IMG/VR virus record: IMGVR_UViG_3300021964_000341
Span: 1-29,679 of that record
Reading direction: 5' to 3' (one strand)
From: a virus
DNA length: 29,679 nucleotides
The notes beneath the pieces are model-generated. The model worked only from the letters and a program-made list of their open reading frames with translations, had not been told where the DNA came from and ran no database searches. The first letter of the stretch is position 1. The number at the start of each line of letters is the position of its first letter. Shown piece after piece: positions 7,492 through 17,700 of this stretch. A program made the translations under genes and the position numbers.

Positions 7492-8961
7492 ATGGCTGTA
7501 ACAGGTGTACCATCGGGCGGATATACTCCGGCACCGATGAAACAAACACTAGCGAGCGCGTACATTGATTTCGCAAACGCTGGAGCAAACAGTGCAAACT
7601 GGGCGCAACAATATTTACCAGATCTTATGGAAAAAGAAGCTGAGGTTTTTGGAAACAGAACTATCTCAGGATTTCTTTCACAAGTAGGAGCTGAAGAGTC
7701 TATGACTGCTGATCAAGTTATTTGGTCTGAGCAAGGTAGATTACATTTATCTTATAAATTAGTAACTGGTGCTAACAACGTTGGTTTATTAAGATTAACT
7801 ATGACGAGCGCAACTGATGTTGATGGAGTTTCTGTTGGTAACTCAGGTCTTGATCACGGTATTCGTCCAGGTGATATGTTATTAGTATCTGATGCTAACA
7901 CTACTATTAGAGTATTTGTAGATGCTGTAGCTACTACTGGTGTTGCAACTATCGACTGTGATAGATATGATGGTGATGCTACTGGTAATACTAATTTATC
8001 AGGTAACTTATCTATATTAGTTTATGGTTCTGAATACGTTAAAGGTGCTATTGGAAGAGCTGGTGCTAACAAACCACAGTTCAAATCTAGAACTAACAAG
8101 CCGATTATATTAAAAGACAAGTATGAGATCTCTGGATCTGACGCTTCTCAAATTGGTTGGGTTGAAGTTTCTGGTGAAGAAGGACAAAATGGTTACCTAT
8201 GGTACTTAAAAGCTTCTGGTGATACTAAAGCTCGTTTCAACGATTACTTAGAAATGGCATTATGTGAATCAGTAAAAGCTACTACTATTGCTAACACTAA
8301 CTCTACGATTACTGGAGCTGCTGGTGCAATTAATGGTACTGAAGGTTTATGGGAAGCATTAGAAACTAGAGGTAACATATCTAACGCTTTAGATGGAGCT
8401 TCTCCTTCTGCTGCTTTAAATGAGTTTGATGACATTATTGACGAGCTTGACGCTAACGGTGCAATTGAAGAAAACATGTTATTCTTAGACAGAAAGACTT
8501 CTTTATCTTTAGATGATATGTTAGCTGGTATTTCTGACGGTGCTCAAGGTGGTACTTCTTTTGGTGTATTTAACAACGAAGAAGATATGGCATTAAACTT
8601 AGGTTTCTCTGGTTTTAGACGTGGATCTTACGATTTCTACAAGTCTGATTTCAAATATCTAAATGACAAGTCTACAAGAGGATTAATTAACTCTACAGAT
8701 TCAACTAACGCTATTCATGGTGTTATGATACCTGCAGGTGTATCTTCAGTTTATGACCAATCATTAGGAAGAAATCTAAAGAGACCTTTCTTACATGTAA
8801 GATATAGACAATCTAATATGGAAAGCAGAAAGTACAAAACTTGGACTACTGGTTCGGTTGGTGCTACTACTTCTGATTTAGATGCTATGGAGATGCATTT
8901 CTTATCTGAAAGATGTTTAGTTGTACAAGGAGCTAACAACTTTGTATTACTAAAAGGATAA
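7492..8961 (+). CDS. Major capsid protein
   Basis: A 489-residue protein following the scaffold, with the size and position of an HK97-fold major capsid protein. The N-terminal part contains QQYLPDLMEKEAEVFGNRTI and ESMTADQVIWSEQGRLH, an arrangement that I associate with capsid proteins of crAss-like and related marine phages. The later part has LDRKTSLSLDDML and a near-terminal MHFLSERCLVVQGANNFVLLKG typical of a closing P-domain strand. Its codon use differs from its neighbours: isoleucine is ATT 16 times, ATC 3 and ATA only 4, whereas ATA dominates in the terminase gene. GCT, ACT, TCT and GGT are also favoured, as expected for the most highly made virion protein. A strong terminator follows the stop codon. 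There is no Shine-Dalgarno sequence, only an A/T-rich leader. Confidence 0.9.
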   Translation: MAVTGVPSGGYTPAPMKQTLASAYIDFANAGANSANWAQQYLPDLMEKEAEVFGNRTISGFLSQVGAEESMTADQVIWSEQGRLHLSYKLVTGANNVGLLRLTMTSATDVDGVSVGNSGLDHGIRPGDMLLVSDANTTIRVFVDAVATTGVATIDCDRYDGDATGNTNLSGNLSILVYGSEYVKGAIGRAGANKPQFKSRTNKPIILKDKYEISGSDASQIGWVEVSGEEGQNGYLWYLKASGDTKARFNDYLEMALCESVKATTIANTNSTITGAAGAINGTEGLWEALETRGNISNALDGASPSAALNEFDDIIDELDANGAIEENMLFLDRKTSLSLDDMLAGISDGAQGGTSFGVFNNEEDMALNLGFSGFRRGSYDFYKSDFKYLNDKSTRGLINSTDSTNAIHGVMIPAGVSSVYDQSLGRNLKRPFLHVRYRQSNMESRKYKTWTTGSVGATTSDLDAMEMHFLSERCLVVQGANNFVLLKG

Positions 8962-8973
8962 GCAACACTTTTT

Positions 8974-9012
8974 AAAAGAACCGGGGCTTCGGCCTCGGTC
9001 CTTTTATTTTTT
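8974..9012 (+). terminator. Intrinsic terminator with UUCG tetraloop after the capsid gene
   Basis: A GC-rich hairpin starts 13 bases after the capsid stop codon. Arms 8974-8987 and 8992-9005 pair over 14 positions with a single A-C mismatch and one G-T wobble, and are closed by a c(TTCG)g loop at 8988-8991. The run ATTTTTT (9006-9012) follows. This is a textbook rho-independent terminator in an otherwise AT-rich region. It would end or attenuate the transcript carrying the capsid gene. The A-run before and T-run after make it potentially functional in both directions. Confidence 0.9.
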
Positions 9013-9035
9013 ATTAACTTATATTATATTATATT

Positions 9036-9866
9036 ATGGCAAAAAAACAAGAAACAGAGGTGGCTGTAGAAACTCCAGTAATGGAAGTACCACCGGTTGT
9101 AAACCAACCAAAAAGAAAAGAACCAACTACTAAAGTAACTGAAGATGGTTGGGAAATAAAAGACAGACGTTACGTATTGTCTAATAATAAAACTCCGTTG
9201 TCATACTCAATGAGAACAAAAGAGCTTTACTATTATGACGAAGAAAAAGGTTATGAAAGAGAGATTCAGTATACTGAAAATCAAAACACACCTTTTGTTG
9301 AAGAATTTAAAGGACAAGTTAGACCTGGTAGAATAGTTTTTAGAGATGGCGTTATGTTTGTACCAAAAGAAAAAGTAAACTTGCAAAAGTTTTTATCTAT
9401 TTACCACCCACAAGCTGGTAAAACTTGGTACGAAGTTAAACCTGTTCAAAAAGCAACAACAGAGTTAGAAACTTTAAATTTAGAAGTTGATGCGATGATA
9501 GCTGCTAGAGAATTAGATATTGATATGATCGAAGCAATAATGAGAGTAGAAGTTGGCTCTGCGGTATCTAAGATGACTTCTAAGGAGCTTAAACGAGATG
9601 TACTCGTATTAGCTAAACAACGACCTGTTTTGTTCTTAGAGCTATGTGCTGATGAAAATATTCATCTTAGAAATATTGGTATAAAAGCCGTAGAAAGAAA
9701 CGTTATACATTTATCTGATGACCAAAGAACATTTACTTGGGCTTCAACAAAAAGAAAGTTAATGAACGTTCCTTATAACGAACACCCATATTCAGCTTTA
9801 GCTGCTTGGTTTAAGACTGATGAAGGTATGTCAGTTTTACAATCAATTGAAAAACAATTAAAGTAA
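9036..9866 (+). CDS. Uncharacterised head-associated structural protein (276 aa)
   Basis: A 276-residue protein between the capsid gene and the neck genes, flanked on both sides by UUCG hairpins. The first 35 residues are low-complexity, rich in Pro, Val and Lys (probably disordered). A middle segment contains LSYSMRTKELYYYDEEKGY and QVRPGRIVFRDGVMFVPKEKVNLQKFLSIYHP. The C-terminal half is helical (residues about 145-276). Position suggests a head-completion, head-decoration or ring protein made in different amounts from the capsid protein. I do not recognise a named family. The start is behind three tandem ATATT units and has no Shine-Dalgarno sequence. Confidence 0.72.
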   Translation: MAKKQETEVAVETPVMEVPPVVNQPKRKEPTTKVTEDGWEIKDRRYVLSNNKTPLSYSMRTKELYYYDEEKGYEREIQYTENQNTPFVEEFKGQVRPGRIVFRDGVMFVPKEKVNLQKFLSIYHPQAGKTWYEVKPVQKATTELETLNLEVDAMIAARELDIDMIEAIMRVEVGSAVSKMTSKELKRDVLVLAKQRPVLFLELCADENIHLRNIGIKAVERNVIHLSDDQRTFTWASTKRKLMNVPYNEHPYSALAAWFKTDEGMSVLQSIEKQLK

Positions 9867-9871
9867 AAACC

Positions 9872-9912
9872 TTGTAGGAGCAGTCGCTCTTCGGGGCGAT
9901 TGCAAACTACAA
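9872..9912 (+). other. Long UUCG-capped hairpin without a T-tract
   Basis: The 59-base gap between two structural genes holds a long stem. TTGTAG (9872-9877) pairs with CTACAA (9907-9912). After a small GA/AAA internal loop, ten further pairs form between 9880-9889 and 9894-9903 (two are G-T wobbles), closed by the same c(TTCG)g loop found after the capsid gene. On the + strand it is followed by A/T-mixed sequence rather than a T-run, so it is not a classical terminator there. It may protect an RNA 3' end, mark a processing site or attenuate readthrough. On the opposite strand it would be followed by GGTTTTT. Confidence 0.75.
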
Positions 9913-9924
9913 AATTAAAAATAC

Positions 9925-10740
9925 ATGGCGAATTTAAGCATAAATATAGATACAGTATACCAAAGAGTGTTAGCATTGGCTAACAAAGAACAAAGAGGCT
10001 ATATCACGCCACAAGAATTTAACTTGCATGCTAATCAAGCTCAGATGGATATATTTGAGCAATACTTTTATGATTTAGCAGCAAAAACAGCTCAAGCACA
10101 AAGGTCTAACGACCCTCAAAACCCAGGTGTAAACAACGCTTTAACCCCTGACTTTGGAGATAGCGTTAATATACTTAGAGAAAAACTATCTATATATAAA
10201 GGAACAGACGTTGCTTTAACATATGTAGCTGCAAACAAATCTTATGTTTTACCAGCGTTAACAGCTAGCACAATATATAGAACTGGACGATTGTACTATT
10301 CTGGTACAGACGGATCGTCAATCCCAATAAAACTTATTGAACAAACAGACATACAGTCTATACACGATATGTACCGAGCTAAAAGCAATAGTAGGTGGCA
10401 TATAGCTGATGATCCTGACTTTTTTTATACTGAGAATCTTGATGGTAGTTTCACGCTGTATAAAGAGGACACTAGCCCACCTACTCCAGTACAAACAGCT
10501 AGTCAATTAAAAGTTGAGGTTATAGCAACAGTACCACCAACAGTTAAGTGGGGTTATGTAGTTGTAAATGAAAAAGCATTATATGATGCTACAACTTCTG
10601 TAAACTTTACTATGCACAGATCTGAAGAAACTAATTTAGTAATAAAAATATTAGAACTAGCTGGTATAACAATTAACAAACCGGGATTAGTACAAATAGC
10701 TTCAAATGAAGAACAGCAAAATGATGTACAAACAAAATAA
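9925..10740 (+). CDS. Probable neck/ring (head-tail connector) protein
   Basis: A 271-residue protein whose N-terminus, residues 11-50, reads VYQRVLALANKEQRGYITPQEF followed by a helical ANQAQMDIFEQYF. I associate this pattern with structural 'ring' or neck proteins of crAss-like and marine podoviruses, where stacked rings continue the channel below the portal. The remaining part is beta-rich with a SRWHIADDPDFFYTENLDG segment. It precedes a second probable connector gene by six bases. The family link is from memory of sequence pattern and gene order, so the exact ring cannot be assigned. Confidence 0.62.
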   Translation: MANLSINIDTVYQRVLALANKEQRGYITPQEFNLHANQAQMDIFEQYFYDLAAKTAQAQRSNDPQNPGVNNALTPDFGDSVNILREKLSIYKGTDVALTYVAANKSYVLPALTASTIYRTGRLYYSGTDGSSIPIKLIEQTDIQSIHDMYRAKSNSRWHIADDPDFFYTENLDGSFTLYKEDTSPPTPVQTASQLKVEVIATVPPTVKWGYVVVNEKALYDATTSVNFTMHRSEETNLVIKILELAGITINKPGLVQIASNEEQQNDVQTK

Positions 10741-10746
10741 TAAGAC

Positions 10747-11709
10747 ATGCCAAATAACTTAATAACATTAACACATAATCAATACTATTCTGGAACTAGC
10801 GGTGCTCAGCTTGATGGTGATGGCGTTCAGGGTAGTTATCAGTTTATAAAGGTAACTGATTTGATAAACGATATAATGGCTACTTACTGTCAGCTAGATA
10901 AAATGCTAGAAGGCACTAGACTTTCAGATGTTACATATCACACTCATAGAGCTGTGCAAGAGTTAAGCTTTGACACGTTCAGATCAACTAGAGATATGGA
11001 AATAGAAATACCACCATCTTTAGTAATGGCTTTACCACATGATTTTGTTGGTTATACAAAACTTGTTTGGAAAGATGACAGCGGTGTAGAGCACACTATA
11101 ATGCCTACAAGATTAACAAGTAATCCAGACGCATACTTACAAGACTCTAACTATAGAATTACTTTTGACGGTTCCACTAATGAATCTTTGTTAGCAAGTG
11201 ATTCAGATACTTGGGATGCTTTCAAAACTGCTTCTAGCCAAAATGTTGTACAAAATAATTCCTCAAGATTTGATGATACTGATATTTACGATGATGTTAC
11301 AGGTAAAAAATTTGGTGGTTCACCAGAGCACATGAATATAAACGGAACTTTTTACATTGATTATTCAAGAGGAAGAATACATTTTAGCGGTAATTTAGTT
11401 GGAAAAACTGTGACCTTAAAGTATATAAGCGATGGAGTTGGAACATTACAATCTCATACAGGTGTTTTTGAGTCAACACCAAACGTACAAGATGATTTTA
11501 TAGTTCACAAATTTGCTCAAGAAGCTTGTATAAAACATGTTTTATATGCGTGTATGCAAGGTAGAAAAAATGTAGATTACAATATGTTGCAAATGCTTAA
11601 GAAAGAAAAATTTGCAGAAACTAGAAAAGCAAAAATAAGATTATCAAATATAAAAATTGAAGAGATTACTCAAGTATTAAGAGGCAAATCTAAATGGATT
11701 AAACACTAA
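10747..11709 (+). CDS. Probable head-tail adaptor/ring protein (320 aa)
   Basis: This 320-residue protein carries a helical segment LINDIMATYCQLDKMLEGTR near residue 38. A central beta-rich part follows, with LPHDFVGYTKLVWKDDSG, and then a strongly basic helical C-terminus (from about 248: FIVHKFAQEACIKHVLYACMQ, ending RGKSKWIKH). Helical N-terminus, beta middle and helical basic tail are what gp4-like adaptor or ring proteins look like, and it sits between the preceding ring-type gene and the giant tail gene. No tail-tube motif is visible. Start ATG is six bases after the previous stop and the next gene starts eight bases after its end. Confidence 0.62.
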   Translation: MPNNLITLTHNQYYSGTSGAQLDGDGVQGSYQFIKVTDLINDIMATYCQLDKMLEGTRLSDVTYHTHRAVQELSFDTFRSTRDMEIEIPPSLVMALPHDFVGYTKLVWKDDSGVEHTIMPTRLTSNPDAYLQDSNYRITFDGSTNESLLASDSDTWDAFKTASSQNVVQNNSSRFDDTDIYDDVTGKKFGGSPEHMNINGTFYIDYSRGRIHFSGNLVGKTVTLKYISDGVGTLQSHTGVFESTPNVQDDFIVHKFAQEACIKHVLYACMQGRKNVDYNMLQMLKKEKFAETRKAKIRLSNIKIEEITQVLRGKSKWIKH

Positions 11710-11717
11710 AATATCGC

Positions 11718-14700
11718 ATGGCTGAAATCAAAAGAAATTTTTCTGGAGCAAAAATGAATAAAGATATGGACGAGAGGGTTTTGCCTCCTGGTCAATATCG
11801 TGATGCTTTAAATATTCAAATATCTACATCAGAAGGAAGTGATGTTGGGGCTTTACAGACTTTACTTGGTAATACAGAGCTAAGTAGCAATATTGTTCCT
11901 GATGATTATTGTACTTGTGTTGGCGCTATGCCTTTGCCTGAAAAAGATTTAATATACTATTTTGTAGCTGGTGGTGGTCATAGATATTACAGACCTTTAA
12001 TTAGAAAAGATTATATAATAGAATATAATACAGTGTCTAATACTTTTAGATATGTTTTTGTAGATATATATAATGTACAAGAACAACAAGTTGGTGCAAA
12101 TACTGCTGATAAATTTTTTGTTATAAGTGATAATGGTAGTGCAACAAATACAACTGGTGTTAGAGTTGGAATGCATATAACAGGTACGTTTGATGATGGT
12201 AGTACAACTACAACACTAACTTTAGCTGACAATGTTTTAGTAACAGACTTAATTAAAGTTTCTAATGGGTGGAGAGTTTATCACGATTACCAGTGGGATA
12301 ACGGTTCTAATGGTGCTGCTATACCTGTAGGTAGTGGTCAAAACATTTATTTTCAATCAGAGTTTGCGGAAAGAGTTTTAAAGTTTAATGCTATAAGTAA
12401 AATAAACAATATTAATCATTTAGATGGTATGTTGTTTTGGACAGACGGAGTAACAGAACCTAAAAAAATACATATTGAAAGAAGTTTAAAAGGTACTGGT
12501 GGCACGCTGCAAGTTGTTGGCTGGGACGATAATAATTTTGGTAGTCATTCTAGTAACACAGGAAATCTTTTAGCACCTAGCATTCCATTTCCATTTGGTG
12601 ATAATGCTAACTTTCACACGAGAAATGTTATATTAAACCCGAATACAGGTGCTTACCAAACTTGTTTGAACAGAACAAACGTAAGGCCTGAGTGGGCAAG
12701 AACACAAGATATAACAGTAATAAAAAAATCCCCTAAGTTTCCTTTAGAGTTAAGAATGCTAGAAGCTAGTGTTGATAGAGTTCCAGACTCAACAGTGTCA
12801 GTGCCAGAACCAGCAGCAAATGCAACTTTTGCAGATTCAGCATCATCGGTAAGTTGGGCTGATTCTAATGGTGAGGCATATGAAGAAGGTTTTGAAGTTA
12901 CTGGTTTTACATTTAACAATCCTGTAGATTTTAGAATTGGTGACGTATTACTTTTTACAGACTCAACTAGCGTGCCTGTAGACTTTGATGAAGATGAAGT
13001 TTTAGTTAGAGTTAAGGTTATTGATGCACCGACAGGTATGCCTAACAATGGTGGGGATGTTGGTCCTTACTCGTTAGAGGTTATAAGTATTGCTGAAAAT
13101 ATATCAACAACTCCTACTATATGGAGATGTAGATTAGACGCACCACCACCTTTATTTGAGTTTAAATTTCCTAGGTTTTCTTATAGATGGAAATATACTG
13201 ACGGTGAATATTCTACATTTGCACCTTGGACACAAGTAGCTTTTATACCTGGTGGGTTTGACTACGTTTGCAACAAAGGTTATAACCTTGGTATGACTAA
13301 TAAAATGAAAAGTTTAAGATTAAAAAATTACTTTTCAGAATCTCACATGGTGCCAAATGATGTTATACAAGTAGATTTACTATATAAAGAAGATGGTAAA
13401 AACGAAATATACACTGTAAAAGAAATAACAAAAAAAGATGGTGCTCCACAATGGCCTGATACTGCAGAAAGCCAATACAATAGAGGTCAATATGATTTGA
13501 CTTCAGAAATGATACATGCTATACTTCCATCTAACCAACTGTTAAGACCTTGGGATAATGTTCCAAAAAGTGCAAAAACTCAAGAGATAACATCTAACAG
13601 GTTAATATATGGAAACTACAAACAGAACTACGAGTTAGCACAAGACTTAAAATTAGATATAGGTTTTGATCACTCTTATAAAGGCGTAACATCAAAGTCT
13701 TGTAAAACATTAAGAAATTATCAAGTTGGTGTTGTGTTTTGTGATACTTATGGCAGAGAAACTCCAGTACAAATACCAACAAAAAGTAGTAGTATTTCTT
13801 TAGATAAAAAATGGTCTACTTATCAAAACTTATTAAAGGTTAGGGTAAACTCTTCTTCATCAATACCTAGCTGGGCAGAGTATATGAAGTTTTATGTTAA
13901 AGAATCTTCTAATGAATATTACAACTTAGCTATGGACCGTTGGTACGATGCTGAAGATGGTAATATTTGGATTAGTTTTCCTTCTGCAGAAAGAAATAAA
14001 GTGCAAGAAGATACGTTTTTAATACTTAAAAAACAACATGATAGTGATACTGCCGTTTTAGAAAAAGCTAGATATAAAGTTATAGCAGTATCTGAAGATG
14101 CACCACTATATGTTAAAACAACTAAAAGAGTACACGGTTCTGTTCAAACTAACGTTCAAGGCACTGCAGCTGCCACTACCTTTCCAACAGCAAATGAAAT
14201 ATTAGTAAGCACTGGCCAGTCTGGTACTGGTTGGAACGCTGTTTTTGGATCAACTTGGATGACGGATGTTTATTCTAAAACCGCTAGAGGTAGCATGCAA
14301 GTTCGTCTTACAGGAACGTTTAACAATGACACGATTGCAACTGAGTGGGTAAGTTTAGTTTCTATTAGACAAGTTAGCACTAACCACGTTATTCGATTAG
14401 CATCTCCACTTGGCGATGATGCTCAAATGAATCAATTTGATGGAAGTAGTTCAAATAGTGGTGCTGGTAATATAATAAACCCAGCTGGTTTAGGTACCAA
14501 CTCATCATTCCCTACATACAGGTTAGAAGTAAGAGAAAATGTTATAGAAAACAAAGCGGAGTACGACGGAAGATTTTTTGTAAAAATATATAGAGATCAA
14601 GTATTAGAGGATAATGTTTTAGTAAATGCAGCCGAACCTTCAACAGCGTTTAACATTGTTAGTAGTCACCCAACACGTCTTATTGCTGGTATTGGTGATA

Positions 14701-17700
14701 ATGGTGATAGAAAACACCCTTCTTTACCAACTAACACAAGTGGTAATGCTGGAATATCTTACGCTAGATCTGGTAGTAATGCTTTTAGCTGGGACACTAA
14801 TGCTAATTATTACGGAATGAGTGATAGTTTTAATGCTAGCTACCAAATGGGTCACTCTGACGCTAAAGCTAGAACTAAAGATTATTGGCAAAACATGCCT
14901 GCACACGGTGAATGGTTTATCGACGCTTGTGGACATGGTAATGGTCCAAACTTTACTAGCGGTAGTGGTTTTCACCCTAACAGCGAAACCAATAACAATG
15001 GTGTACACCCTTCTCACTCAGATATAAATGGTACTGGTAGAGGCGGTATAAGACATTATTCAGATCGTACTAGAATATACTGGGGAATAAGAAGACACGG
15101 TAGTAGTGTTAGCGACTTAGGTAGTCAAAACGCTGCGGATTTTTATCAAGCAATGAGAGCTGCTGGTACACTTTTTAGATGGAGAAATGATCCAAATAGA
15201 GTTGTATATAGGGTTTTAGGAAGTGTAGGCCATAGAAATATAAACAATTACCAGCAAGGAAGCTACAGTGCAGGATCTAGAAAAAGAAGACAATTTGTTC
15301 AAGACATTGTTATTAATGAAACTGGTTTACCTATGGATGTTGCCGCTTGGGATCCAATGAGTGCTGTTATGCATGACGGTTATAGTTCTACGGTTATTGA
15401 TATTGTATCTCCCGATACTACTTTTGGCTCTGACTCAAGTGAGTTTTCTACTGAAAGTCCTGCTATATGGGAAACTGAACCAAAAGAAAATGTAGATGTA
15501 GATATTTATTATGAAGCTTCTGGTGCAATACCATTAAATGTAACACACAGAAACAATGAGTTGTTAATACCTTTGTTTTCAACTTTTGAAACAAGAGACG
15601 ATAGTGGTCTTTGGCATGAAGACGCTGATGGGGAAAGACAGGTTTATAAAATAACAGCTGTTAACCAGCCTTCAGACCAAGACTTAACAAAAATAACGGT
15701 ATCACCACCTTTAGTAGGAACTTTAGACCATGATCAGTATATTAAAATATATAAGTATGATGGTAGTTATTCTGTTTTATATGTATCTAAATCAACAGCA
15801 AATCCTTATGCAATTGGTGATCAAGTTATTGAAGTTGTAACAGGTAAAACACCTACTAACAAACGAGCTCCATTTGGTTATCAACCTTGGAGAGCACCTC
15901 ATCACCAACCACAATATTTAGGTTGGCATAACTGTTACTCATTTGCAAATGGTGTAGAGTCTGACAGAATTAGAGATGATTATAATGCAAACACTATTGC
16001 TAATGGAGTTAAAGCGTCGACAGTTCTAGCGACGCCTTATGCTGAAGAACATAGAAGTAGTGGTTTGATATGGTCAGGTATATTTAATTCAACAAGCGGT
16101 GTTAATAATTTAAACCAATTCATACAGGCAGAACCTATAACTAAAGATCTTAGCCCTAGACATGGTTCAATACAAAAACTTGTTAGTAGAGATACAGATA
16201 CTTTTGCTTTTTGTGAAGATAAGGTTTTGAGAATGTTAACAAATAAAGACGCTTTGTTTAATGCTGATGGCAACTCAAACGTAACATCTACAAACAATGT
16301 TATTGGGCAAGCAACTCCTATAAATGGTGATTATGGAATATCAACAAATCCAGAATCTTTAGCGGTAACACCTTTTGGTATGTATTGGGCAGATCAAATG
16401 AGAGGTCAAGTGTTGGTTTTAGAAGGAGGTATGTCTATAAAAAGTATATCTGACATAGGTATGAAAGATTATTTTAATGATAATCTTGAAAATTTATCAG
16501 AATTAATAGGTACTTATGATGAAAAGAAAAATGAATATAACTTAACCTTAGCTAATAGAATAAGTAGACATCAGCTTAGACCAAAAACTACAACAATTAG
16601 TTATAATGAAATAACAAGTGGTTGGACGAGTTTTAAATCTTTTGGCCCAGAAGCTGGTGTTAGTTTAAATAATCAGTATTACACATTTAAAGAAGGTAGT
16701 ATATGGAAACACCACACTAATGCCCTTGCAAATAATTTTTATGGCACTCAGTATTATTCTGACTTTACATTAATATTTAATGATCAACCTGGTTCTGTAA
16801 AAAGCTTTAACACTATAAATTATGAGGGTACTCAAGCTAGAATAACAGCTAACTTAGGAGACTCGCAATACTATAACTTAGTAGCTAAAAGTGGTTGGTA
16901 CGTTGACAACATGCATACTGACTTGCAGGAAATTGACGATGTAGAGTTTAAGGATAAAGAAGGTAAATGGTTTGGTGTTTTAAGAGGCACTGCTACTGAA
17001 TTAAGTAATTTAGATGAAAAAGAATTTTCTGTACAAGGTTTAGGTAGTGCAAGTAATGTTACTAACACTGGTACTCCCGCAACACAATATAAAATAGAAG
17101 TTCACGCCCACCCTTCAAACGCTGCAGGAAGTGTAAACTGGGATTCAAGCGGTGCTGACGCTGATTTTAAATATATTTCGTACAATACTTGGCCAGCTGC
17201 AGCTGGTTCAACTGTTACACAAGCTAATGGTACTGAAAACGCTTCAAGCACTTATATTGACAATTTAACTTATGACTCTGTAAGTGGTCTTTACACTTAC
17301 TCAGGCTTAGATTTAGATGCTGCAGATTTTAGTGTGCCTGGTGGCACAGTCACAACAAGTGGTAGTGGTAACTCAACTGTTTATATTCATACAGCTGCTG
17401 GTGGTTGGAATGCTGACGCTGGTATTACTAAGGTGGAATTTACAAACCAAGGTATTGCAAAAGATCCAGCCAACGTTGTAGAAGCTAAAGCTTATTACTC
17501 ATCTTTTACAATGCCTAGTAGTGATTACAACTTACACTTTGACATTGATGTAGCTGCAACTCCTACTAATGGTAAAATACAAAGAGATGCTTGCTTGTAT
17601 GTTAGTTATGAAGAACACGCTTCTGATAATGTTGTTATAGTACCTAGCTCACCAGTAACTAATATATCTAGAACTGATAACGTTGTGTTTCTTCCAGGTG

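Noticed and set aside
9872-9912. tRNA or small structured RNA gene
   Set aside because: It is a single long hairpin with a UUCG loop. It has no cloverleaf, no T-loop GTTCRANNC box and no CCA end.
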